Shown piece after piece: positions 30,501 to 37,802 of a stretch of DNA of 57,140 nt. A model generated the notes under the pieces. That model worked only from the letters and a program-made list of their open reading frames with translations. It searched no databases and was not told the origin of the DNA. The stretch comes from an uncultured Enterobacterales bacterium. Its GTDB lineage: Bacteria > Pseudomonadota > Gammaproteobacteria > Enterobacterales > Enterobacteriaceae. The translations under genes were made by a program, and so were the position numbers. The first letter of the stretch is position 1. Every line of letters begins with the position of its first letter. Location: positions 1 through 57,140 of the forward strand of contig CAMLBO010000016.1 of assembly GCA_946478305.1 (NCBI GenBank), given 5' to 3'.

Positions 30501-33449
30501 ATTGTTGTTAGTTGTGGTCAGCTGAGAGAAGTTCACCGCATCGCTTGGGTCAGACCCGTCCGCCACATTGGTGATTTTCGTCCCACCCGTGTGCGTGCTG
30601 TTGTCGTAGGTATCGCCACCCAGTGTGATGCTGTTGTAGTTCACGCTACCATCAACGAACTTGTCGTATTTGACTGACCCCGCATCCAGATTGGTGACAT
30701 CGCTGGTGATCGTGCTGAGCGCCGTGTTGGTGGCGAACAACTGTGAACCGTTCACACCGTCGGTGCTGGTGGCGCTCAGGCTGCCTGCTGCCAGGTTAGT
30801 CAGAGTACGCTCTTCACCTTTACTGCCGATGCTTACGGTACCTACCGGCGCGGTGCCAGCAAATTTGTATTCAACACCGAGGATCTTGGTGCCGGCTGTG
30901 CCAATGGCGGCCAACGTGGTTGCACCGTCACCCAGTGCAACGCTGCGTGCCACATCGGCGACTGCACCCATACCAATCGCCACCGCATCTGTACCCGTCG
31001 CAGACGAATCTGTACCGGTTGAGTTGGCGTGGAAGTACTTGGTCCCTGTCGCATAGATGTTGTTGATGTTGTTGTTGGTATTGGTCAGCTGAGAGAAGTT
31101 AACCGCATCGCTTGGTGCAGACCCGTCCGCCACGTTGGTAATTTTTGTGCCACCGGCGTGTGTGGTGCTGTTGTAAGTATCCCCGCCCATCGTGACGTTG
31201 TTGTAGTTCACAGAACCGTCAGTGTTGGTGTCGTACTTCACCGCGTGATCATCAAGATTATTGATGGCGCTGTTAGTGGCGAACAATTGTGAGCCGTTGA
31301 TACCGTCAGTGCTGGTGGCGCTCAGGCTGCCTGCTGCCAGGTTAGTCAGCGTTCGTTCAGCGCCTTTATCACCAATACTCACTGTGCCGACCGGCGCGGT
31401 GCCTGCAAAGACGTAGTCAGTGCCGGCAATGTTTGCGCCCGTCGTTGCTACGGCTGCTTTGGTTTTCGCGCCGTCACCCAGTGCAACGCTGCGTGCCACA
31501 TCGGCGACTGCACCCATACCAATCGCCACCGCATCTGTACCCGTCGCAGACGAATCTGTACCGGTTGAGTTAGCGTGGAAGTACTTGGTGCCGGTCGCGT
31601 AGATGTTGTTGATGTTGTTGTTGGTATTGGTCAGCTGAGAGAAGTTCACCGCGTCGCTTGGGTTAGACCCGTCCGCCACGTTGGTGATTTTTGTACCACC
31701 GGTGTGCGTGGTGCTGTTGTACGTGGTGCCACCCAGGGTGACGTTGTTGTAATTAACTGTACCATCCGGGTTGTTGTCGTAATGCACGCTGCTGTCAGAA
31801 ACAGATTGCAGCTGGCGTACGTTTACTGCATCAGTGGCTTGTGTGCCGCCAGCGACATTCGTTATCTGACGTTCCGCACCGGCAGCACCCACAGATACAG
31901 CGCCCTGAGTTGAAGCCACTGCCGTATTGCTGAATTTCTCTTTTGTGCCGCTCATCCCGGTACGGCTGGCCACCGAAGATTGACCCAGCGCAACACCACC
32001 TGCCGTGGTAGCACTGGAGCCAGAACCCAGAGCAACACCACTGTTTTGACTGGCGTTTGCGTGCAAGCCGATCGCCACAGTTCCGCTGGTAGAGATATTA
32101 CTACCTGCTCCCTGCCCCATAGCAATGTTGTCGCCACCGGTTACGTTTGAACCGGCAGTCGAGCCATAGGCAAAGTTATTGTTACCGGTTACGTTCATAC
32201 CAGAACTGATACCCTGAGCGATGTTCCAGCTACCGTTAACTGTCGAACCCGCATTGAAACCGGTCGCGAAGTTATCATTACCGGTTACCGTGTTACCGGT
32301 GCCTTTGCCGATAGCCTGGTTACCACGGCCTGTGACGTTATTGCCTGCCGACGTGCCAATGGCGGTATTCGACCCACCCATGTTTACGCCGTCATCTTTG
32401 ACGTTCTGACCAGTAAGACTACCAATGGCGATGTTGCCCGTGGTGTCTCCACCGACTACACCTGCGGTAGCAACGCCGCCGATACCTGCACTCGTACCAA
32501 TAGCGATAGATCGCGTTACTGCTGTCGCTGCATTTTCACCGATAGCAATAGCTTCGCCGCCAGTGGCTTTCGCAGACATACCAAGAGCTAGCGAGTTGCC
32601 TGCAGATGTTGCTGCAGAACCCACGGCAATACCGTAGTTACCGGTAGTTGATGCCTGTGGCCCCAGGGCTACGGTGTAATCACCGACTGCGGATGCCTTA
32701 GCACCCAAAGCAGTGGAATCCACACCTTGGGAATTCGCATAGTAGCCCAATGCCTGCGACTGAAGACCTGACGCGTTGGCATACCAGCCAATGGCAGTGG
32801 CCTCTAAAGCCGAAACATTCGCTCCACCACCAATCGCAGTACTATGATCAGGGGTTGCAGTTGCCATATCACCGATAGCCACGGCACTGTAACCATTAGC
32901 GACAGAACTGCGGCCAATCGCGGTGGCATTAGTATTGGTTGCTACCGCATTGGAGCCGAAAGCGATCGCGCCATCAGACGATGCCGCAGACTGAGCACCG
33001 ATGGCCATCGCCCCGTTGCCCCCGCTGGCTTTCGCGCCAGGTCCAATAGCAATACCATTGACAATGGTGGAGCTGGCTGAATGGCCCAGCGCAATGCTGT
33101 CTGCCCCCGTGGCCGTAGCTGACTGACCAATCGCCGTCGAGGCAGCACCGCTTGCTGATGCAGTCGGGCCAATCGCCGTTGCGTTGCCCGTTGCGGTGGC
33201 TACACCACCGTTGATAGAGGTGTTGGTCGCAATATTGTTATCTAATGCCGCACTGCTGGTACCGCCACCCGCTACCCATGCATCGGCTGGGAAGGCCATC
33301 AGCGCTGCAGCAACAAAGCCAGACAAACCACCCACGCGTTTTGCGATACGCAGGGAGCTTGATCCTTTGCCTCTTGCTCCTGCAAATTCACCTGCAACAA
33401 CCCAGGCTTTTTGCGTAGAGCTCCATACTAAACGGTATATCTTGTTCAT
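27579..33449 (-). CDS. Trimeric autotransporter adhesin (type Vc, YadA/Hia-like)
   Basis: The product has 1956 residues. It opens with an ESPR leader (MNKIYRLVWSSTQKAWVV) and a signal ending FPADAWV. The head from about residue 70 to 500 is built of YadA-type repeats (AIGxxAxAxGxxSxAxG). Then come alternating neck motifs (TKITNVADGSDPSDAVNFSQ), short coiled stalks (NNINNIY) and head segments in a repeated unit of about 189 residues. The last 70 residues or so form the YadA anchor (IAGAMAMASLPQPYSAGASM, ending VGVGYQW), which trimerises into a 12-strand barrel. A good ribosome site (GGAAGGGAA) precedes ATG 33449. It should bind host matrix or cause autoaggregation. It lies between a periplasmic TPR-like gene and an OmpA-like lipoprotein gene in one operon. 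Confidence 0.95.
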   Translation of the reverse strand: MNKIYRLVWSSTQKAWVVAGEFAGARGKGSSSLRIAKRVGGLSGFVAAALMAFPADAWVAGGGTSSAALDNNIATNTSINGGVATATGNATAIGPTASASGAASTAIGQSATATGADSIALGHSASSTIVNGIAIGPGAKASGGNGAMAIGAQSAASSDGAIAFGSNAVATNTNATAIGRSSVANGYSAVAIGDMATATPDHSTAIGGGANVSALEATAIGWYANASGLQSQALGYYANSQGVDSTALGAKASAVGDYTVALGPQASTTGNYGIAVGSAATSAGNSLALGMSAKATGGEAIAIGENAATAVTRSIAIGTSAGIGGVATAGVVGGDTTGNIAIGSLTGQNVKDDGVNMGGSNTAIGTSAGNNVTGRGNQAIGKGTGNTVTGNDNFATGFNAGSTVNGSWNIAQGISSGMNVTGNNNFAYGSTAGSNVTGGDNIAMGQGAGSNISTSGTVAIGLHANASQNSGVALGSGSSATTAGGVALGQSSVASRTGMSGTKEKFSNTAVASTQGAVSVGAAGAERQITNVAGGTQATDAVNVRQLQSVSDSSVHYDNNPDGTVNYNNVTLGGTTYNSTTHTGGTKITNVADGSNPSDAVNFSQLTNTNNNINNIYATGTKYFHANSTGTDSSATGTDAVAIGMGAVADVARSVALGDGAKTKAAVATTGANIAGTDYVFAGTAPVGTVSIGDKGAERTLTNLAAGSLSATSTDGINGSQLFATNSAINNLDDHAVKYDTNTDGSVNYNNVTMGGDTYNSTTHAGGTKITNVADGSAPSDAVNFSQLTNTNNNINNIYATGTKYFHANSTGTDSSATGTDAVAIGMGAVADVARSVALGDGATTLAAIGTAGTKILGVEYKFAGTAPVGTVSIGSKGEERTLTNLAAGSLSATSTDGVNGSQLFATNTALSTITSDVTNLDAGSVKYDKFVDGSVNYNSITLGGDTYDNSTHTGGTKITNVADGSDPSDAVNFSQLTTTNNNVTNLGDQFNNIYATGTKYFHANSTGTDSSATGTDAVAIGMGAVADVARSVALGDGAKTAAAVATTGANIAGTDYAFAGTAPVGTVSIGDAGSERTLTNLAAGSLSATSTDGINGSQLFATNSAINNLDGHAVKYETNVDGSVNYNNVIMGGDTYNSTTHTGGTKITNIADGSDPSDAVNFSQLTETNNNVTNLGDQVNNIYATGTKYFHANSTGTDSAATGTDAVAIGMGAVADVARSVALGDGSKTQEAVGTSGTTLLGVDYTFAGTAPVGTVSIGDAGSERTLTNLAAGSLSATSTDGVNGSQLFATNTALNSVTSSVTNLDAGTVHYDKYVDGTVNYNSVTMGGDTYNNTTHTGGTKITNIADGSDPSDAVNFSQLTTTNNNIDNIYNTGTKYFHANSTGTDSSATGIDAVAIGMGAVADVARSVALGDGAKTELAVATTGTTIRGTDYAFAGAAPVGTVSIGAVGDERTLTNMAAGRLSADSTDGVNGSQLYATNQAIDSLDISFTDLDNHAVKYDTNIDGTVNYNSVTMGGDTYNSTTHTGGTKITNVADGTAPSDAVNFSQLTETNNNINNVYTNGTKYFHANSTGADSSATGADAVAIGQSATASAMNSIAIGNGAEASTDNSVALGNGSKTQAAVGTSGITIQGQNYAFAGTAPVGTVSVGDAGAERTITNVAAGQVTATSTDAVNGSQLYAVADAVNNISGDITNLDNRSVKYDVNNDGTTNYNKITLAGGPTTITNVAAGTQDSDAVNYAQLEVVANQVTNISNGTDGMFQVNNTSNLPKPKPTGKDSTAGGAGAVASGDNSVALGSNSSATASNSVALGANSVADRENSVSVGSAGNERQITNVAPGTSGTDAVNVNQLKSGIADANQYTDNKFGDLKSMIDGNKDKMSAGIAGAMAMASLPQPYSAGASMVSMGGGTFQSQSAVALGVSTISDNGKWVTKLSGTTNSQGDLGAAVGVGYQW
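28741..31600 (-). repeat. 567-bp tandem repeats within the trimeric autotransporter
   Basis: The sequence TGGAAGTACTTGG recurs at 28741, 29308, 29875, 30442, 31030 and 31576. Spacings are 567, 567, 567, 588 and 546 bp. All are multiples of 21 bp, so length changes come in whole seven-residue (heptad) steps and keep the stalk in register. Confidence 0.9.
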
Positions 33450-33484
33450 TTATATTCCCTTCCTGGCTCCATGCCAGGATCAAG

Positions 33485-34297
33485 TTAAGACTTGTGGTTT
33501 GTAGCCAGCAGGGCTGCTGTGGCCGTATCAATCAAAGGTTTTTCCAGTGAGGTGTTATTCAAATGGACCTGTTCGCGCTCATATAACTGCAGAGCGGCGT
33601 TATTATTTTGTGTGGCGTACTGCAAATAACCGCCGGTGAAAAACGTGGCCTCGGTATACGCGTCACCTTTTGCAAGAAGGCGCGTGTCGGGCATTGCTTT
33701 CACAGCGGAGAAAATGGCTTCAGGGCTGCCTTTGCCGGCATACAGATTGGCAATGGCCTGATAGCGTGGAAATGTGAAGCGGTAGTTCGCGGCAGTCTTA
33801 GCCAGCTGCTTTTGCAGGGCAGCAGGGGAACCGGTCCAGGTACGGGCGGTCAGCCACAATTGCCAGAGACTGGCGTATTGCGCTTCCTGAGTGGCAGGTC
33901 CGGTCGCAATCTTATGAAAGGCTTTCTTTGCTGCATCGAACTGTCCGAGTACCGCCAGATTCACCGCTGAAGGGGTGGCGATTTGGGCGTCGTACTCAGT
34001 CTCCTGCAGAACGTCGTAGCCTTTGCGCGCTGACTGGGGCTTGCCGGCCAGATCGTCTGCAACCGCCTGCTTGAAGACCGCGTCATAGGAGGCATACTGT
34101 GCCGCCATGTCAGATGCTGGCCCTGGCTGAACCTCAGAGGACACAGTCGGATTAACCTGATCGTTGGCCACGGCAATATGACTGAACGCTAAAAAAACAC
34201 TCAGCAATAACAGCGGAAATAACTTCATTAGCCATATCGCGCCAGGTGAGGATTTAAATGGCGAGCGCGTACGAAATCCTGGTGTCGTATTTTTCAT
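33485..34297 (-). CDS. Exported TPR-like protein, first gene of the trimeric autotransporter operon
   Basis: The product has 270 residues with an N-terminal signal (MKLFPLLLLSVFLAFSHIAVA) at residues 24 to about 44. Either ATG 34297, which has GAG at 7-8 bases, or ATG 34228 at the signal peptide itself could be the start. The mature part is helical and Ala-rich, with repeat-like helices (AAQYASYDAVFKQAVADDLA, AVLGQFDAAKKAFHKI, LWQLWLTARTW) as in tetratricopeptide proteins. I do not recognise a named family. It ends 36 bp before the adhesin start codon, so a chaperone-like role in moving or protecting the adhesin in the periplasm is plausible but inferred. An RcsAB-type box lies 75-88 bp upstream of its start. 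Confidence 0.75.
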   Translation of the reverse strand: MKNTTPGFRTRSPFKSSPGAIWLMKLFPLLLLSVFLAFSHIAVANDQVNPTVSSEVQPGPASDMAAQYASYDAVFKQAVADDLAGKPQSARKGYDVLQETEYDAQIATPSAVNLAVLGQFDAAKKAFHKIATGPATQEAQYASLWQLWLTARTWTGSPAALQKQLAKTAANYRFTFPRYQAIANLYAGKGSPEAIFSAVKAMPDTRLLAKGDAYTEATFFTGGYLQYATQNNNAALQLYEREQVHLNNTSLEKPLIDTATAALLATNHKS

Positions 34298-34371
34298 AAA
34301 AAACTCATATTTAATGAATGGGTGATCCTTCTTTTCTTTATTTTATAAATGAAGAAGTTATCACCGATTAT

Positions 34372-34385
34372 TAGGAATATTCTTA
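34372..34385 (-). promoter_or_regulatory. RcsAB box upstream of the trimeric autotransporter operon
   Basis: On the minus strand TAAGAATATTCCTA matches the published RcsAB operator consensus (TaAGaatatTCctA, from memory) at 14 of 14 positions. It lies 75-88 bp ahead of the first start codon of the operon. A further palindromic GAATATTC follows at about 34389-34396. Confidence 0.65.
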
Positions 34386-34577
34386 TCATGAATATTCAGA
34401 CGTAAAGCGGCCCTATAACTTTTCATAAAAGAAAAGGCATTTATCTAAAATTTTATTAATATTGCCAATATATTACAGAAACAGAAGTGGATTGCGTCTG
34501 TACCGGGGAGGCCTTTGGCTTAAATCTAAGAACAATTGATTTACATATTTCTCGAATATAGAGACAGAGCTACTTAA

Positions 34578-34967
34578 CTATTCAAAATCCTCACAGTACA
34601 ACGGAAGAATATCTGGATAATTAATCATATAGCCTGTTCCTTTTGCGCTCTGGATAAAATCGTCAGGAAGGCCAATCAGAGCTAACTTCTTGTTAAGTTT
34701 ATTTAATACCTGCCACAGACGTTGCGTCGATGGACTCAGATTATTCTCTTCCCAAATTTTATTCAGCAATTCGTCTTTGGTTACTTTCTGCGTACGGGCA
34801 TGGCTCAACAAATAAAGAAAAAGCTGCATCATGGTGTCGTTAAAGAAAACAGATCCGAACATCAGATTTCTTTCCGTACTGTCAACGGAAAAATGATAAA
34901 GCCTTTTTCTGCCTATATCAAAATGAATATCTTTACCAATTAAAAAGCCGTACAGTTTATAATCCAT
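34578..34967 (-). CDS. Small winged-helix regulator (OmpR/ToxR-type DNA-binding domain, soluble)
   Basis: The product has 129 residues. After a short N-terminal strand region (YGFLIGKDIHFDIGRKRLY) comes a winged-helix domain. It is recognisable by TMMQLFLYLLSHARTQKVTK, DELLNKIWEENNLSPSTQRL, WQVLNKLNKKLALIGLPDDF and the wing GTGYMINYP. It has no receiver domain and no membrane segment, unlike CadC or ToxR. The gene lies under conserved promoter C and immediately upstream of the trimeric autotransporter operon, in the same position that the LuxR-type gene has relative to the autotransporter. It is the likely local regulator of that operon. No sensory domain is visible, so its signal is probably its own abundance or a partner protein. 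Confidence 0.8.
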   Translation of the reverse strand: MDYKLYGFLIGKDIHFDIGRKRLYHFSVDSTERNLMFGSVFFNDTMMQLFLYLLSHARTQKVTKDELLNKIWEENNLSPSTQRLWQVLNKLNKKLALIGLPDDFIQSAKGTGYMINYPDILPLYCEDFE

Positions 34968-35043
34968 TTACATTACCCATTTGTCGAAAACCCAAACCCA
35001 GGTCGGCATCCATTTATTTAGCAGACATATATTACCCATAGCA

Positions 35044-35112
35044 TTAATGTGGCTGATTATATGTTTCCTCAAAGATCTTACAATACATCTCACACCATCT
35101 CTGAAGACTACC
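35044..35112 (-). promoter_or_regulatory. Conserved promoter C, for the winged-helix regulator
   Basis: Leftward -35 TTGTAA (35083-35078), a 16-bp spacer and -10 TATAAT (35061-35056) match promoters A and B. The core GATCTTACAATACAT (35074-35088) and the flanking CACCATCT-TGA-GACTACC align with A and B. Transcription would begin near 35049, about 80 bases before the start codon at 34967. Confidence 0.75.
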
Positions 35113-35488
35113 ATTACCCGTTAAGTTCCTTGCGTTTACTCTGCAAAAAAACACCTGAGTAGCACTTTTAACCCAAGAATAGCCAGCATGTGGTTTTTAA
35201 TATTGAAAACCCTGCACCTCACATAACTCACTTTAAAAAGCCGAATAAATAACATTTTAAAGAATTTTATGCTTAAAACATGGCTAACATTATGTTTCCT
35301 ATACGCTATATATTTGGACATTTAACTATTATTCCATGAATCTGGTCGTGCTCCCTGACATCAACGCTCGTACCTCCAATGGAGTAGATGCAGCCATCCT
35401 GCTGATATTCAAGATAAAGGCGATAGACACATCGGCCAGGCATCCTTCCGTTGAGTTAGAGAGTAGGGCTGAGAGTGATTTAGAGAAA
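35113..35488. other. Gap between divergent regulators
   Basis: AT-rich sequence upstream of both promoter C and the rightward ToxR-like gene. A short leftward frame (35136-35321) has no ribosome site and no recognisable motif. I see no supported gene. Confidence 0.5.
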
Positions 35489-35621
35489 GTGAAGTCTTCT
35501 GAATTATGCTTAATAAGAGTGGGGAATTAGGCGTTTTCGAGGGTGAAAAACAGGGGTAAATGAGAAAAAAGAGACATTTTAATGCCATGATCTTAAACAA
35601 AAAAAACCTTAATTAGATTTT
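35489..35621 (+). repeat. Dispersed two-box element, copy C
   Basis: Box 1 (35489-35518) differs from copies A and B by one base (TCTTCTG for TCTTTTG). Box 2 (about 35590-35621) carries an A-tract and CTTAATTAGATTTTTT. It lies about 85 bp upstream of the ToxR-like gene and could include its promoter or a transcription block. Confidence 0.85.
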
Positions 35622-35705
35622 TTGACCACTTTCGCGTGATTACTCATGCGTCAACTATCCATTAGTATACACTTTAAGGAATCCTACAATATTATAGATG
35701 CAAAA

Positions 35706-36602
35706 ATGAACACGAAATACCTTATTAACACGCACGTGATCTTTGATTCTGATGCCAATTGCTTATTTTCAGTGACTTCACAGAGCGTAAAAGTCTCTTT
35801 GCATACCCCTGCCAGCCAGTGTTTATTGCTATTAGTACAAAATAAAGGCGAAGTGCTGAGCCAAAAATTCCTTTTTGAGAATATATGGGGCAAGAATGGA
35901 GCATTTGTCAGCGCAAACGCGCTTTATCAGAATATCGCGATCGTAAGGAAATGCCTGAAATCTGCGGGTATAGAGGAAGATATTGTTCAGACAATCCCTA
36001 AGATTGGCATCAAATTCACGGGTGAAGCAGTATTGTACGAGCCAGTACTCTCCCTGGCGAATGAACCCGAGCCTGCGCCTGCCGAAGTGATAACTTCGGA
36101 GAAAATGGATGATGAGCCTATGGCCTCATTACCTGCTCCACCGGCATCGGCATCGGCTAATAATGAGCAAAAACCTGAACCAATAACTGACTCAACAATA
36201 GCAACAGACTTGCCAGCGGCTGTTACGATTCCTAAAAGCGGACGCATTACCATTAAACCGATCTACTGGTGCCTGGCTGCACTGGTTTTTGGCGCACTGT
36301 GCGCGATGGCTTATCTGCAGCAGAAGCCGGAGAACTCTTTCTTTTCCGACTACAAGCTGATTGGGAAAGTCAATGGCTGTACCCTGAACTCCTCCTACTA
36401 TAATAAAGAGGTCGCCACCCGGGCATTCACAGACTTTTCGAAAGTTGCCGGGCTGATCTGTGCCAATAATATGTACGCTTACCTGACCATCAATCGTCTC
36501 CCGGAAGGCACCACCATCATGCTGTGTGATCAACAGGCAGAAAATACCAATGCGCAGTGTCTGAGTTATATTTTTTTGGACCCGACAAATGACAAAAACT
36601 AG
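35706..36602 (+). CDS. ToxR/MarT-like membrane-anchored winged-helix regulator
   Basis: The product has 298 residues from ATG 35706 (MNTKYLINTHVIFDSDANCL); an in-frame ATG at 35646 would add 20 residues. A cytoplasmic OmpR-type winged helix covers about residues 1-105 (SQCLLLLVQNKGEVLSQKFL, FENIWGKNG, wing PKIGIKF). A Pro/Ala/Glu-rich linker of about 70 residues follows, then one membrane segment (IYWCLAALVFGALCAMAYL). The periplasmic domain of about 90 residues has several Cys. This is the ToxR/CadC/MarT layout, in which the regulator binds DNA while sensing the periplasm. The next gene overlaps its end and encodes a likely partner. In Salmonella the MarT relative activates the autotransporter misL, which fits the adhesin setting here. 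Confidence 0.85.
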   Translation: MNTKYLINTHVIFDSDANCLFSVTSQSVKVSLHTPASQCLLLLVQNKGEVLSQKFLFENIWGKNGAFVSANALYQNIAIVRKCLKSAGIEEDIVQTIPKIGIKFTGEAVLYEPVLSLANEPEPAPAEVITSEKMDDEPMASLPAPPASASANNEQKPEPITDSTIATDLPAAVTIPKSGRITIKPIYWCLAALVFGALCAMAYLQQKPENSFFSDYKLIGKVNGCTLNSSYYNKEVATRAFTDFSKVAGLICANNMYAYLTINRLPEGTTIMLCDQQAENTNAQCLSYIFLDPTNDKN

Positions 36603-37074
36603 AACAGTGCTCCAGTATACGCTACTGGCTCTCTTGTCCCTTTCGCCCCTCGGCTATTTGGGTTACCAAAAATACCAGGAAGACCATTTTTCATGTCAGG
36701 CGGAGATAGTGATCTTTAAGGACAATAGTTACTACACCAGTATCATGAGCTACCGTTTTGATGGCGGCAGCGGCGTACTTGATGCCAAGGGTTTTTTCAA
36801 AAAAGATGGCGCAGAAATAGCCAAAATTAACAAGAAATTGGCCTTCAACTACTGGTGGGAGGGGAAATCGCTGATTATGGTTTCGGATAATAAATATGAT
36901 GATAAAGAAACTGTCGCGCTGTTGAACACGCTTACCCCGGATTTTTTCCTTTATAGCGATCGCGGTATGACGATCCAGTTGAAAAGGCAAAATGCGTCCT
37001 CGTACCTTTTTACCCAGAGCGGCGCTCCCCTCTTTTCTTGCTTGATCAGTAAGAGTTCGCGGACAGCCAGTTGA
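36589..37074 (+). CDS. FidL/ToxS-like membrane partner of the ToxR-like regulator
   Basis: The product has 161 residues: a single N-terminal membrane segment (VLQYTLLALLSLSPLGYLGY) and a periplasmic beta-rich domain (FSCQAEIVIFKDNSYYTSIM, YRFDGGSGVLDAKGFF) with two Cys that may pair. The pattern resembles FidL and YqeJ, which follow ToxR-like genes in enterobacteria, and plays the part that ToxS has for ToxR. The start codon lies 14 bases inside the preceding gene, so translation is probably coupled and the products made in fixed ratio. I infer that it stabilises or modulates the regulator in the inner membrane. Confidence 0.8.
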   Translation: MTKTRTVLQYTLLALLSLSPLGYLGYQKYQEDHFSCQAEIVIFKDNSYYTSIMSYRFDGGSGVLDAKGFFKKDGAEIAKINKKLAFNYWWEGKSLIMVSDNKYDDKETVALLNTLTPDFFLYSDRGMTIQLKRQNASSYLFTQSGAPLFSCLISKSSRTAS

Positions 37075-37115
37075 GCATGGCACAAGGCCAGTAAATCTGG
37101 CATAGCCCCAATGAT

Positions 37116-37145
37116 AAAAGCCCCGGCGAGATTGCCAGGGCTTTT
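37116..37145 (+). terminator. Rho-independent terminator of the ToxR-like/FidL-like operon
   Basis: AAAAGCCC pairs with GGGCTTTT, and an inner GGC/GCC extends the stem around a GAGATT loop. It lies 42 bases past the stop codon. Confidence 0.85.
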
Positions 37146-37802
37146 AAGGTACTACAGACTTAGTATTTAACATTAATCAACTTAGTAACTTAGAACTACA
37201 CTTAATACTGCTTCAATTGATGTACATTTTCTCACAGGATATTTAGGTAACACGTTGTACTCTTGTCCTCCGATAAATTATTGAATAAGATGACAATCCT
37301 GTTTAGTTCACTCGACCATTTCAACATAAGCAATTTGGTCTGGTGAGTACATCACCCTCGCGATATAAACTCTTTGATGCGTTGCCTTACTTTCGTCGCG
37401 ACATTCTCGATTTCATACTTACGTACCCAATCGCGAACATAACTATTAACAACAAGGCCTTACATCATCGCGTTACGTACCCATCATGCGATTATAGTGC
37501 TTAACTACGTGGCCTTAAAGCATCATCGAATCGGAAAATATAATACTCCGACATCGTCTCTCCCATACTAAAATACTACGTGGCCTTTATCGCACTCTAT
37601 TGACTTCTGTATTTTAACTGCCTGGGCAGTTATTTAAAACACCGCACTAATAAACATTTCATTGCCGTTTGCGCCGGTGCTGAGTTCTAATTTACTCGTT
37701 CTCAGCGGAGTGTCAACACTGTTTTTAACCACATGTCTTTATGCTCAGTAAAAATAAAAATAATAGGTAAAACTTATTAATAGATAACTAAAACAGGTAA
37801 GG
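37146..37802. other. 650-bp gene-free region with imperfect repeated motifs
   Basis: No open frame with a ribosome site is present. TTACGTACCCA followed by TCGCGA or TCATGCGA occurs twice (about 37421 and 37475). ACTACGTGGCCTT occurs twice (about 37504 and 37575) with a related AACAAGGCCTTACATCATCG near 37450. A 7-bp hairpin (AACTGCC-TG-GGCAGTT, 37616-37631) and a GCTGAG/CTCAGC pair (37679-37706) follow. It could be a structured RNA, a decayed sequence or a regulatory region. Confidence 0.4.

Noticed and set aside
35136-35321. Leftward 61-residue frame between promoter C and copy C
   Set aside because: There is no ribosome site, and the basic, Phe-rich composition is typical of AT-rich non-coding DNA.
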